From the NCBI GenBank assembly GCA_902578265.1, contig CACHCA010000008.1, positions 1 to 41,866 of the forward strand: a stretch of 41,866 bases of DNA, read 5' to 3'. The stretch comes from an uncultured Pelagibacteraceae bacterium. GTDB taxonomy: Bacteria; Pseudomonadota; Alphaproteobacteria; Pelagibacterales; Pelagibacteraceae. The position numbers were made by a program, and so were the translations under genes. Shown in pieces: positions 1 through 8,382 of the stretch. Every line of letters begins with the position of its first letter. The stretch's first letter is position 1. The notes beneath the pieces are model-generated. The model saw only the letters and a list, made by a program, of their open reading frames with translations, was not told the DNA's origin and did not search any database.

Positions 1-568
1 AGAAAATATTTTTAAAGTAGAAAAAAAAATTTGAAAAGAAATGTTTCAGAACTAAGTTACTTGTAAACATAATCTTCATTAAATAAATTGAATATTTGAT
101 AAAATTAGATGTTTTAATGTTGGTATAATTTTTTGCATAATAATTAGGTAAAAGAAAAAGATTTTCTAAATTCTCTGGCTTTATTTTAGATGTAAAATTC
201 CATGGATCAGGAAAAAATACTTTTATATTTTTATTATCTCTAAGTTGTGAATTCATTGATCCCCAAACCGATACGGTAAATTTTTTTGAAATTAAATCCC
301 ATATTTGAACAATATTTGAATTTAATTTTTCTCCGAGATTTTTAATTTTATGTTTTTTTGAGTTTTTGCCAGTATTAATTGAAACTTCTTGTACCCATGG
401 ATCTAAACTTTCATGTTGTATTTTATCAAGTGTAAAAGTTTTTGATTTCTCAAAACTATCAAAAAATCTAATTATGTTTTTACATTTAAAAATTTTGCTT
501 TGCTTTAATAAAAAATCGTAATTGAACTCATTTATATTAACAACTAAAAGTTTTTGATTTTGCTTCAT
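1..568 (-). CDS. Unidentified protein, 5' part only (runs off left edge)
   Basis: An open minus-strand frame starts at an ATG (complement of 566-568) and continues without a stop through position 1, giving at least 189 residues. It begins MKQNQKLLVVNINEFNYDF and contains two Asp-Pro-Trp motifs (LDPWVQEVS and FPDPWNF) and a VWGSMNSQ stretch; there is no signal peptide. The layout (a beta strand opening with NINEFN, then a DPW and conserved Ser/Thr region) reminds me of alkaline-phosphatase-superfamily proteins found near sugar and lipid genes, but I cannot confirm a metal-binding set in this part. The gene is divergent from the membrane protein at 605, with 36 bp between the starts. Codon use matches its neighbours. 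Confidence 0.75.
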   Translation of the reverse strand, partial: MKQNQKLLVVNINEFNYDFLLKQSKIFKCKNIIRFFDSFEKSKTFTLDKIQHESLDPWVQEVSINTGKNSKKHKIKNLGEKLNSNIVQIWDLISKKFTVSVWGSMNSQLRDNKNIKVFFPDPWNFTSKIKPENLENLFLLPNYYAKNYTNIKTSNFIKYSIYLMKIMFTSNLVLKHFFSNFFFYFKNIF

Positions 569-604
569 AAATGAAATAATTAAGTTATTGTTAATTAAAT
601 TTCA

Positions 605-2293
605 ATGAAACAAAAGTATATCTCTAATATTTTTATATTACTCATATTAATAATTTCTTCATTTTTACTTTTGTATAAATTTAGTAATCAAAATATTGTT
701 GGTATTGATGAATTTAAATACATCGATTGGTCAATAAATATTTTTTCTGAAAAAGCTGTATTGAACTATTTTAGACCAGTATTTTACATTATCTCTAATT
801 TATCATCTAATTTATTTGGGTTTTCATATAGTGCATTAAAGATACCGAATATCTTATTTTTTTTATTAAGTGCATTATTAATAATAAATATAAACAGCAG
901 ATATTTTCAAAATAGGTATTTTTTGTTTATACCTTTAATTTTTTTCCTATTTAATCCTTCAATCATAAATGAACATACAATTCTAAGCCCTTTCGCTATT
1001 TCAAATTTTTTTATTCTTCTAAATGTTTTTTTAATTTTCAAGATTATTGAAAATAATAAAGAAAAGAAATTTTTTTTTGTTTTAGGGATAGTAAATATTT
1101 TAGGTGGTTTTTGTAGGGAAGAACTTATTCTTATCTGCTTATTAAATATTTTTTTTTTCTTAATCTCCAATAATAAGAAATATTTATTAAGATATTATTC
1201 TTTAGGTCTTGTTATAACAATTATACCATTTTTGATTTTATTTTTAGAATTCATAGAAATAAAAAAAATATTTAGCATAGCTTTAAATGTTGTTGATAAG
1301 GAAATTAGTAGTCCAATTAGAAATGCTTATTATAATATTGAAAATCAAGAATACTTAAATTTTTTATTTATTTTACCAGAAAATTTAAGTAGATTATTTT
1401 CTGAATTTTTTCTAATCAAAGAAATACTCATTTTTGTACTAGTACTTTATTTCTTTTTAATATTATTCAAAAAAAAGGATGTAAATTTAAAAACAAAATA
1501 TCTAGTAATTTTAACCGTTTCTTATTTACTTTTTTATTTTTATATAAGAGTTGGTAGTAGACTATTTATATTTTATGAATTTTTTCTGATCACTCTTCTT
1601 ATAAAAAAATTGGAGAAATTAGAAATTAAAAAATTTCTTAATAATTTTAAAATTTTTGTAATTATAATATCTATATCTTTTGTTCAAATTTATTTTAACT
1701 TTAAAAATAATAAATATACAAATATAACAAGTGTGAATAAGATTTTATATGACAAGATACTCAATATATACCAACCAAATGATAAAATCTTCATCTCACC
1801 AACATCTAATTCTTTAATTCATTCACCTTTAAGATATTTTGATGGAATGCCTAGTGAAAATTTTTCATTAACTTCAAAGATTTTTTTTGGAAAAAATGCT
1901 TTATTAATTAACGACATTTTAAATTTAGAAAAAACCAACAAAGATTATTTCAAAAACTTTATAGCTAAGTCAAAGATAAAATTTTTGGTTTTTGAAATTG
2001 ATAAGAATGACACATATCTTATCCTAAAAAAAGAAAATGCTGAAAAAATTACTAATATTTTAAATTTAAATTCAAATAAAAATGAATACTTTAATTATGA
2101 TTTATCAGAATATTCATATCTTAAAAAATATGGAGCTGATTTAAATGATTATTTTTTAATTAAAAATAAAATATTCAACAAATTATTGATCTCAAATTTG
2201 CAAATTAAACAAATTTTTTTATTTAAAGAGAATAAGTTAAAAGAAATTAATGAATATGATGAAGAACCGGGTATCTACCTGTTTTTTTTATGA
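605..2293 (+). CDS. Polytopic membrane protein, GT-C glycosyltransferase-like
   Basis: This 562-residue protein has about ten hydrophobic segments in its N-terminal 360 residues, followed by a roughly 190-residue hydrophilic C-terminal part. The first segment (about residues 8-26) is followed by a loop with IVGIDEFKYIDWS, then FRPVFYI. An acidic motif in the first outer loop followed by an aromatic Arg-Pro motif is typical of GT-C enzymes of the ArnT/PMT kind, which use polyprenyl-phosphate sugars on the outer face of the inner membrane. The Ile/Phe/Lys/Asn-rich composition makes distant homology hard to judge. The 3' end overlaps the convergent xsc gene by 6 bp. A general membrane protein without transferase activity remains possible. 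Confidence 0.7.
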   Translation: MKQKYISNIFILLILIISSFLLLYKFSNQNIVGIDEFKYIDWSINIFSEKAVLNYFRPVFYIISNLSSNLFGFSYSALKIPNILFFLLSALLIININSRYFQNRYFLFIPLIFFLFNPSIINEHTILSPFAISNFFILLNVFLIFKIIENNKEKKFFFVLGIVNILGGFCREELILICLLNIFFFLISNNKKYLLRYYSLGLVITIIPFLILFLEFIEIKKIFSIALNVVDKEISSPIRNAYYNIENQEYLNFLFILPENLSRLFSEFFLIKEILIFVLVLYFFLILFKKKDVNLKTKYLVILTVSYLLFYFYIRVGSRLFIFYEFFLITLLIKKLEKLEIKKFLNNFKIFVIIISISFVQIYFNFKNNKYTNITSVNKILYDKILNIYQPNDKIFISPTSNSLIHSPLRYFDGMPSENFSLTSKIFFGKNALLINDILNLEKTNKDYFKNFIAKSKIKFLVFEIDKNDTYLILKKENAEKITNILNLNSNKNEYFNYDLSEYSYLKKYGADLNDYFLIKNKIFNKLLISNLQIKQIFLFKENKLKEINEYDEEPGIYLFFL

Positions 2294-4072
2294 ATTTAAA
2301 GAAGGTTGCTTCTTCATATCCTCTTTTTTTATTCCAGCAACTCTAACTGGTTTTTTCATTGCATCTCGTCTGAATGGCTCTCCAAGCTCTTGATTTAAAA
2401 TTACTTCTATAAATGTCGTTATACCTTTCTTTTGATCCTCACAAGATTTCTTGATTGCGGCAGTTGTCTCCTCCATTGAATTAACGGTAACTCCTTTTAA
2501 ACCACAAGCATCAGCTACCTTTGCATAACTTAACTCTGGGTCTAATTCGGTTCCAACGAAGTTATTATCAAACCAAAGAGTTGTGTTTCTTTTTTCTGCA
2601 CCCCATTGATAATTTCTAAAAATAACCATTGTAATCGCCGGCCACTCCTTACGAGCACAAGAACTCATTTCATTCATACTGATTCCAAAAGCTCCATCTC
2701 CCGCAAAACCAATTACAGGTGTATCTGGACATCCAATCTTTGCTCCAAGTATTGATGGAAAACCATAACCACAAGGACCGAATAAACCTGGTGCTAAATA
2801 TTTTCTTGGTTTTTCAAAAGTTGGATAAGCATTTCCTATTGCACAATTATTTCCAATATCACTTGAGATAATTACATCTTCAGGCATTCCAGCTTGAATT
2901 GCTCTCCAAGCTTGTCTTGGTGACATTCTATCTTTATCTCTCTCTCTTGCTTCTTTGTTCCAGACTGTTCCTTCATCATCATCTTCATGATCTAGACTAG
3001 ATAATTTTTGTAACCATGCAGATTTTGTTTGATGAATTAAGTCTTTTCTTTTTTGTCTATCTGTATCACCTGCATTGGATGATAATTTATCAAATATTTG
3101 TTGAGCAACTAATTTTGCATCTCCGCTTATTCCAACAGTAACTTTTTTAGTTAAACCAATTCTATCAGGATTGATATCAACTTGGATTATGCTAGCTTTC
3201 TTAGGCCAATAATCTATGCCATACCCTGGAAGTGTCGAGAATGGATTTAGTCTTGTTCCTAAAGCCAAAACAACATCTGCTTTTGAGATTAATTCCATAG
3301 CAGCTTTTGACCCATTGTATCCTAAAGGTCCTACAGCTAATGGATGACTTCCTGGAAAACTATCATTGTGTTGATAACCAGAACAAACTGGAGAGTCTAA
3401 CCTTTCTGCAAGTTTTTTTGTTTCTTCAATTGCACCACCGATTACAACTCCTGCACCAGATAAAATAACTGGAAACTTTGCATTTGATAAAAGTTTTGCA
3501 GCTTTCTCTATTGCCTCTGCTCCTCCACCTTGTCTTTCCAATCTTACTATAGGTGGTAATTCAATATCGATAACTTGTGTCCAATAATCTCTTGGAACAT
3601 TAATTTGCGCCGGTGCTGAACCTCTAATTGCTTTTTCAATTACTCTATTTAAAACTTCAGCCATTCTTGATGGATCTCTAACCTCTTCTTGGTAACAAAC
3701 CATATCTTTAAATAAATTCATTTGCTCAACTTCTTGAAAACCTCCTTGACCCATAGTCTTATTTGCTGCCTGAGGGGTCACTAATAATAATGGTGTATGG
3801 TTCCAGTAAGCAGTTTTTATTGGGGTTACTAATCCAGTGATGCCTGGCCCATTTTGTGCAATGACCATAGACATTTTGCCTGTAGATCTTGTATAACCAT
3901 CAGCGATTAGTCCACCATTTGTTTCATGAGCAACGTCCCAAAAAGTAATACCCGCATCAGGAAAAATATCAGAGATAGGCATGAATGCTGAACCTATTAT
4001 TCCAAAAGCATGTTCGATGCCGTGCATTTGTAAAACTTTTACAAAAGCTTCTTCTGTTGTCATTTTCGTCAT
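2288..4072 (-). CDS. xsc: Sulfoacetaldehyde acetyltransferase
   Basis: This is a thiamine-diphosphate enzyme of 594 residues, the usual Xsc length. It turns sulfoacetaldehyde plus phosphate into acetyl phosphate and sulfite in the cytoplasm, the desulfonation step for taurine, isethionate and related sulfonates. The N-terminal TPP domain begins MTTEEAFVKVLQMHGIEHAFG with the FWDVAHETNGG segment holding the cofactor-activating Glu. The C-terminal domain holds the TPP/Mg motif GFAGDGAFGISMNE. The signatures NHTPLLLVTPQAANKTMGQGGF and YQWGAEKRN fit Xsc better than acetolactate synthase. The start at 4072 is supported by AAAGG about nine bases upstream; a second ATG lies three codons in. It is divergent from suyAB, and both produce sulfite. 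No pta gene for acetyl phosphate lies in the window. Confidence 0.93.
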   Translation of the reverse strand: MTKMTTEEAFVKVLQMHGIEHAFGIIGSAFMPISDIFPDAGITFWDVAHETNGGLIADGYTRSTGKMSMVIAQNGPGITGLVTPIKTAYWNHTPLLLVTPQAANKTMGQGGFQEVEQMNLFKDMVCYQEEVRDPSRMAEVLNRVIEKAIRGSAPAQINVPRDYWTQVIDIELPPIVRLERQGGGAEAIEKAAKLLSNAKFPVILSGAGVVIGGAIEETKKLAERLDSPVCSGYQHNDSFPGSHPLAVGPLGYNGSKAAMELISKADVVLALGTRLNPFSTLPGYGIDYWPKKASIIQVDINPDRIGLTKKVTVGISGDAKLVAQQIFDKLSSNAGDTDRQKRKDLIHQTKSAWLQKLSSLDHEDDDEGTVWNKEARERDKDRMSPRQAWRAIQAGMPEDVIISSDIGNNCAIGNAYPTFEKPRKYLAPGLFGPCGYGFPSILGAKIGCPDTPVIGFAGDGAFGISMNEMSSCARKEWPAITMVIFRNYQWGAEKRNTTLWFDNNFVGTELDPELSYAKVADACGLKGVTVNSMEETTAAIKKSCEDQKKGITTFIEVILNQELGEPFRRDAMKKPVRVAGIKKEDMKKQPSLNS

Positions 4073-4188
4073 TAATAGAACCTTTCTAATCTAGCAAATG
4101 TAATAATTTTTTTATAAAACTATTTCTTAATTGTCGCGATTAATATATAAGATTTTTGAAAATTCAAACAAACAAATCGACACGATAT

Positions 4189-4473
4189 ATGGCTACTGAT
4201 ATCATAATTCACGACAAAAAGGATAATGTAGGGGTTGTAGTTATCGAAAAAATAACACCAAAACAAGACTGTAAATGCTGGATTATGGAGGATGATAGCT
4301 CAACAGATATTCAATCAATGGATGAAATACCATTGGGTCATAAAATTGCTATGACGGACTTAAAAGAAGGAGACACAATTTTAAAATATGGTCACGACAT
4401 AGGAAAAGTTGTTAAATCCATAAAAAAAGGTGAACATGTACATGTTCATAACGTAAAAACAAAAAAGTGGTAA
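4189..4473 (+). CDS. suyA: (2R)-sulfolactate sulfo-lyase, subunit alpha
   Basis: This is the small SAF-domain subunit of the UxaA/altronate-dehydratase superfamily, 94 residues from the ATG at 4189. The frame is open from a TTG at 4156, but the family starts close to the [11 protein letters not shown] segment, so [15 protein letters not shown] is the better N-terminus; no clear ribosome binding site decides it. Visible features are the GVVVIEKI strand, [14 protein letters not shown] text ([18 protein letters not shown]), KYGHDIGKV and a final HVHVHNV. With SuyB it removes sulfite from sulfolactate to leave pyruvate. One base separates its stop from suyB, so the two are co-transcribed. An altronate or galactarate dehydratase subunit is the alternative, and the xsc, exporter and apr neighbours favour SuyA. 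Confidence 0.87.
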   Translation: MATDIIIHDKKDNVGVVVIEKITPKQDCKCWIMEDDSSTDIQSMDEIPLGHKIAMTDLKEGDTILKYGHDIGKVVKSIKKGEHVHVHNVKTKKW

Positions 4474-4474
4474 G

Positions 4475-5641
4475 ATGGAAATTCCAAAAAGTTTTTTAGG
4501 TTACAAAAGAGAAAATGGAAGAGCAGGAACTAGAAATCACGTAATTATTTTACCAGTAGATGATATTTCAAATGCTTGCGCAGAGGCAGTTGCAAACAAT
4601 ATAAAAGGAACTATCGCATTACCACATTCATATGGACGATTGCAGTTTGGAGCAGATTTAGAACTACATTTTAGAACAATGATTGGAACCGGAAGTAATC
4701 CAAATGTTGCCGCTGTGATTGTAATCGGTATTGAGCCAAAGTGGACTAAAAGAATTGTAGATGGAATAGCAAAGACTGGAAAGCCTGTAGAAGGTTTTCA
4801 CATTGAACGAACGGGTGATATTGGAACTGTTATGAAAGCATCAAAAAAAGCACAAGAGTTTGTTATGTGGGCTTCAGAAAAACAAAGAGAGGAATGTCCA
4901 ATAAGTGATTTGTGGATTTCAGTAAAATGTGGAGAATCAGATACCACATCAGGTCTTGCATCAAATCCTACAGTTGGAAACTTAATGGATAAACTTGAGC
5001 CACTTGGTGTTCATTTATGTTTTGGTGAAACTTCAGAGCTAACTGGAGCTGAAAAAGTTTGTGCAACGAGAGGTGCTACAAAAGAAGCTTCAGACAAATT
5101 TATGAAAACTTGGAGCGCATATAATGATTTTATTCTAAAAGAAGCAACTGATGATCTTTCAGAGAGTCAACCAACTGCTGGAAACATTGCTGGAGGCTTG
5201 ACAACTATTGAAGAAAAAGCATTTGGAAATTTTCAAAAAATTGGTGATTGTAAATTTATAGATGTTTTAGAGCCAGCGGAAGAACCAAAGAAAGGTAAAG
5301 GATTATACTTTATGGATACTTCTTCAGCTGCAGCAGAGTGTGTAACACTACAAGCAGCAGCAGGATTTAATATCCATTTGTTTCCAACTGGGCAAGGTAA
5401 CATTGTTGGAAATCCAATTGAGCCAGTCGTTAAATTAACTGCTAATCCATTGACTGTTAAAAGTATGGGTGAACACATTGATTGCGATGTATCAAAAATT
5501 CTTTCAAGAGAAATGAATTTATCAGAGGCGGGAGATAAACTTATTGAGACAACTCTTAGAGTTGCTAATGGAAGATTAACTTGTGCAGAAGCTTTGGGTC
5601 ATAAGGAATTTGTTATGACTAAACTTTATAGAAGCGCATAA
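4475..5641 (+). CDS. suyB: (2R)-sulfolactate sulfo-lyase, subunit beta
   Basis: This is the large catalytic subunit of the UxaA C-terminal family, 388 residues and full length. It opens with [17 protein letters not shown], the family signature, and continues with [34 protein letters not shown] and a C-terminal [18 protein letters not shown]. Conserved Cys residues (VKCGES and the CATRG region) fit the iron-sulfur or iron site of these lyases. With SuyA it cleaves the C-S bond of sulfolactate to give pyruvate plus sulfite. The substrate would come from sulfolactate or 2,3-dihydroxypropanesulfonate oxidation, whose dehydrogenases (SlcD/HpsN type) are not in this window. The stop is 13 bp before the next gene, a putative anion exporter, so the three genes probably form one transcript. 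Confidence 0.88.
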   Translation: MEIPKSFLGYKRENGRAGTRNHVIILPVDDISNACAEAVANNIKGTIALPHSYGRLQFGADLELHFRTMIGTGSNPNVAAVIVIGIEPKWTKRIVDGIAKTGKPVEGFHIERTGDIGTVMKASKKAQEFVMWASEKQREECPISDLWISVKCGESDTTSGLASNPTVGNLMDKLEPLGVHLCFGETSELTGAEKVCATRGATKEASDKFMKTWSAYNDFILKEATDDLSESQPTAGNIAGGLTTIEEKAFGNFQKIGDCKFIDVLEPAEEPKKGKGLYFMDTSSAAAECVTLQAAAGFNIHLFPTGQGNIVGNPIEPVVKLTANPLTVKSMGEHIDCDVSKILSREMNLSEAGDKLIETTLRVANGRLTCAEALGHKEFVMTKLYRSA

Positions 5642-5654
5642 TCACTTTATAAGA

Positions 5655-6722
5655 ATGTTTTTAAAAGATTACTTGGTGTTAATACCAGGTATAATACTAG
5701 CATTTATTCTTTATTCTCTTTCTCAAGGTTTTAATAATATTATTGGTATTGAACTTTTAGGATATAGCAAAAGTCCAATCTCTACAGCAATGATAGCCAT
5801 TATACTAGGAATTTTTTTTGGAAATTTTTTTAAAATTCGAGAAAGTTTTCAAAAAGGATTAGATTTTAGTAAGGACTATATTTTAAAACTTGGAATTATC
5901 TGTTTAGGAATACAATTAAAACCTTTTGAATTTTTAGAATTTGGAAAAATAGCAATTCCATTAATAGTGATTTGTATTGTCAGCGTCTTAATTGTAATAA
6001 AGCTAATTATAAAAAAACTTGAAATACCTACAAGAATGGCTTACTTAATATCAATCGGTAGTACAGTATGTGGTACTACAGCCATCATGGCAACTGCACC
6101 AGTGATTAAAGCTAACAAAAGTGAAATCTCTTATGCTATTGCCAACATTACTTTATTCGGAATACTGTCGATGTTGTTATATCCTTACTTTGCGAATTTT
6201 TATTTTCAAGGAAACTCATTATTTACAGGTCTTTTTTTAGGTACTGCAATACATGAAACCTCACAGGTAGCTGCAGCAGGATTAATATATGATCAGCAAT
6301 TCAATAGTCCTGAAACATTAAATATCGCAACTGTTACAAAGCTTATAAGAAATACTTTTTTAATAGTTATGATCCCTCTTTTTGCTTTTCTTTATAACAG
6401 AGGTCAAACAAAAGAAAAGGGTTACTCTATTTTAAGTATATTTCCATATTTTGTTTTGGGTTTTGTTGGGATGATAATCTTTAGAAATATAGGTGATGAA
6501 GTTTTTTCAACTAATAACAATTGGATTGATTTAATAAATTCAATTAAATCTTCTTCTAAAATTTTTTTGACTATGGCTATGGCAGCTATAGGGTTATCTA
6601 CAAATTTAATAGATATTAGAAATATGGGTTATAAACCTTTTATAGTTGGATTTACATCAATGTTGACTGTAGGAATTGTGAGTATTTTAACAATTGAGAT
6701 CTATGTAAAATTTTTTATTTAG
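5655..6722 (+). CDS. YeiH/UPF0324 (PSE) family membrane protein, putative sulfite or sulfate exporter
   Basis: A 355-residue integral membrane protein with about ten hydrophobic segments. The family core is clear: GSTVCGTTAIMATAPVI and the TAIHETSQVAAAG segment, typical of the putative sulfate exporter (PSE/YeiH, UPF0324) family. Position 13 bp after suyB suggests it handles an anion produced by sulfonate cleavage, most simply sulfite or sulfate. That substrate is inferred from context; the family as a whole is poorly characterised. Its 3' end overlaps the convergent TauE-type gene by 8 bp, so two unrelated candidate exporters meet tail to tail here. Confidence 0.85.
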   Translation: MFLKDYLVLIPGIILAFILYSLSQGFNNIIGIELLGYSKSPISTAMIAIILGIFFGNFFKIRESFQKGLDFSKDYILKLGIICLGIQLKPFEFLEFGKIAIPLIVICIVSVLIVIKLIIKKLEIPTRMAYLISIGSTVCGTTAIMATAPVIKANKSEISYAIANITLFGILSMLLYPYFANFYFQGNSLFTGLFLGTAIHETSQVAAAGLIYDQQFNSPETLNIATVTKLIRNTFLIVMIPLFAFLYNRGQTKEKGYSILSIFPYFVLGFVGMIIFRNIGDEVFSTNNNWIDLINSIKSSSKIFLTMAMAAIGLSTNLIDIRNMGYKPFIVGFTSMLTVGIVSILTIEIYVKFFI

Positions 6723-7809
6723 ATTGTTTAACTGTCTTTTTAAAATATTTTTCTCTAAATTTTGAAATCGATCTTCTAATAAATGCAGCTCCTATTCCTA
6801 AAATAACAGCAAATAGGATTGAAAATAATCCATAGAAGAATGGCATATCTTCAGAGAACTCCTTAATAAACTTTGAGAAGAAATTTAAATCTGGTGAACT
6901 TACAGATGTAACTCCGTTCTTAATCTCCTCAGCAAAAAAGGTGTCGTAAGCTATTACAATCCCGACTATTAATAATAAAATTGCTAACAAAGCTTTTAAT
7001 CCAGAGCTGTCAATCTGCTCTCCAAGTTTCTGACCTACTTGAACTCCTACTATTGATCCTATAACTAACATTAAAACTAACATTAAATCAATTGACCCAT
7101 AATTAATTGAATGAAGAAATGTAACTATCACACTTACAAAAATGGTCACAAACAATGAAGTTCCAGGTACTAATTTTGTTGGCATCTTAATAATGTAAAT
7201 CATTGCGGGCACTAAAATGAATGCACCACCGATACCCATGATAGCCGCAATAAAACCAACAATTAATCCAATTACGATCGGTGTAAATATACTTTCATAT
7301 AATTTGGATTTTGGAAATCTCATTCTAAAAGGAAGTCCATGGATCCAATAATGGACATGTAGTTTTTTCTTCTCTACTATATTTTTTTTGGCTTTATCAA
7401 TTTCACCCAGACTTTCCACCAACATCAGAGTCCCAATTATTGCAAGAATGTACATATAGGCTAAAGAAATTACTGTATCTATTTTTCCAATATCTTTAAA
7501 ATAAGTGAAAGTAAAAATACCTAATACAGTTCCAATTGTTCCACCAATGACGATCATTAATCCCATTTTGTAATCTAAAGTATTTTTTAACCAATGAGTG
7601 GTAGATCCAGACACTGAAGTTGCTAATATATTGTTAGCCTCATTTGCTACCGCATAAGCTGGGGGAACACCCATAAAGATTAAAAAAGGTGTCATTAAAA
7701 AACCACCTCCTACTCCAAACAAACCTGAAAGAACACCAACAATGGCACTTAGCAAAAGTATTTCAACTGGATTAATAAAGACTTGGGCTATAGGTAAAAA
7801 AACATCCAT
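6715..7809 (-). CDS. TauE/SafE family sulfite exporter-like permease
   Basis: About eight membrane segments in 364 residues. Two internally related halves carry GVLSGLFGVGGGFLMTPFLI near the N-terminus and IVGFIAAIMGIGGAFILVPAMI in the middle, the hallmark duplicated glycine-rich motif of TauE/SafE (DUF81). The central HVHYWIHGLPFRMRFPKS loop is typical of the longer alphaproteobacterial members. The ATG at 7809 is preferred to a TTG one codon earlier (7812). TauE proteins export sulfite or sulfoacetate-type anions during sulfonate breakdown, which fits xsc, suyAB and apr on either side. It lies downstream of the apr operon and the 44-codon membrane microprotein on the same strand. Exact substrate is inferred. 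Confidence 0.87.
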   Translation of the reverse strand: MDVFLPIAQVFINPVEILLLSAIVGVLSGLFGVGGGFLMTPFLIFMGVPPAYAVANEANNILATSVSGSTTHWLKNTLDYKMGLMIVIGGTIGTVLGIFTFTYFKDIGKIDTVISLAYMYILAIIGTLMLVESLGEIDKAKKNIVEKKKLHVHYWIHGLPFRMRFPKSKLYESIFTPIVIGLIVGFIAAIMGIGGAFILVPAMIYIIKMPTKLVPGTSLFVTIFVSVIVTFLHSINYGSIDLMLVLMLVIGSIVGVQVGQKLGEQIDSSGLKALLAILLLIVGIVIAYDTFFAEEIKNGVTSVSSPDLNFFSKFIKEFSEDMPFFYGLFSILFAVILGIGAAFIRRSISKFREKYFKKTVKQSK

Positions 7810-7834
7810 CAAATATAAAAACTTAAAATATTAC

Positions 7835-7969
7835 TTATTTAAAAGTAATAAAAGTTCCAACTAAGATAACACCCCAACATGCAGCTATAGCTGAAAAAAT
7901 TCCAGTTTTAATAAAAGTTGATTTTTTATTAGCTATGATATTTAGAATTTTTAAATTTGAAAGATGCAT
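7835..7969 (-). CDS. 44-aa single-pass membrane microprotein, unknown
   Basis: An ATG (complement of 7967-7969) opens a frame of 44 residues ending at a TAA (7835-7837). The product starts MHLSNLKILNIIANKKST and has one hydrophobic segment (about residues 22-43, GIFSAIAACWGVILVGTFIT) after a Lys-rich stretch, consistent with a cytoplasmic N-terminus. The short AGAG about six bases upstream is a weak ribosome site. It sits between the TauE-type exporter and the 116-aa gene of the apr cluster, same strand as both, so it is probably cotranscribed. I do not recognise a family. A chance ORF is possible, but its hydrophobic pattern and position argue for a real gene. Confidence 0.5.
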   Translation of the reverse strand: MHLSNLKILNIIANKKSTFIKTGIFSAIAACWGVILVGTFITFK

Positions 7970-8013
7970 CTAGATCTCTGAATACACCCAGCAAAAAAAT
8001 TGTCAAACTATAA

Positions 8014-8364
8014 TTAATAAATTGTTGCTCCAAAAATTTTAATCTCGTCATCCTCAACCCCAAGTACCAATCTTCCTAGAAACTCTCCAGGTATTTCTTT
8101 GTTGGTCTGTTTGATTAATACTGTTATGTACTCACCACGTCTTAGTGTTCCAAAGGGTTTGTAAGTTTCCTCTAAATTTGTGATAATTTTATTGTTTGCC
8201 CATTGTTTACCTAACTCAACTTCATTTGCTCCAAATAGCATCTGTGTTGAAAAATCTTTGGTAAAACCACCATAATCCTTCATATTTGAGGCTCGCACTA
8301 AATTTTCCCAAAAAGGTTTGCCAATCTTAAAAATCTCTTCATCTGACTTTGATAAAAGATCCAT
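8014..8364 (-). CDS. Unidentified 116-aa soluble protein in the apr cluster
   Basis: I do not recognise this gene. It encodes 116 residues beginning MDLLSKSDEEIFKIGKPFWENLV, with a mixed helical N-terminal half (about residues 1-60) and a strand-rich C-terminal half (TLRRGEYITVLIKQ, GRLVLGVEDDEIKIFGATIY). No Cys cluster, signal peptide or membrane segment is seen. The helix-then-sheet order is loosely like NTF2/SnoaL or cystatin-like folds, a weak inference. It starts 18 bp after the aprA stop, on the same strand, so it is very probably the last gene of aprM-aprB-aprA and may have an accessory role in sulfite oxidation. Confidence 0.8.
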   Translation of the reverse strand: MDLLSKSDEEIFKIGKPFWENLVRASNMKDYGGFTKDFSTQMLFGANEVELGKQWANNKIITNLEETYKPFGTLRRGEYITVLIKQTNKEIPGEFLGRLVLGVEDDEIKIFGATIY

Positions 8365-8382
8365 AAATTTGCTTAAAATAAA

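Noticed and set aside
907..1170. 87-codon minus-strand frame inside the GT-C-like gene
   Set aside because: Antisense to a long, coherent membrane-protein gene; Lys/Ile-rich by AT bias and with no ribosome site.
4156..4188. Upstream TTG start of suyA
   Set aside because: The added residues are not typical of SuyA; the ATG at 4189 gives the usual length.
5233..5478. 81-codon minus-strand frame inside suyB
   Set aside because: Antisense shadow of a well-conserved gene.
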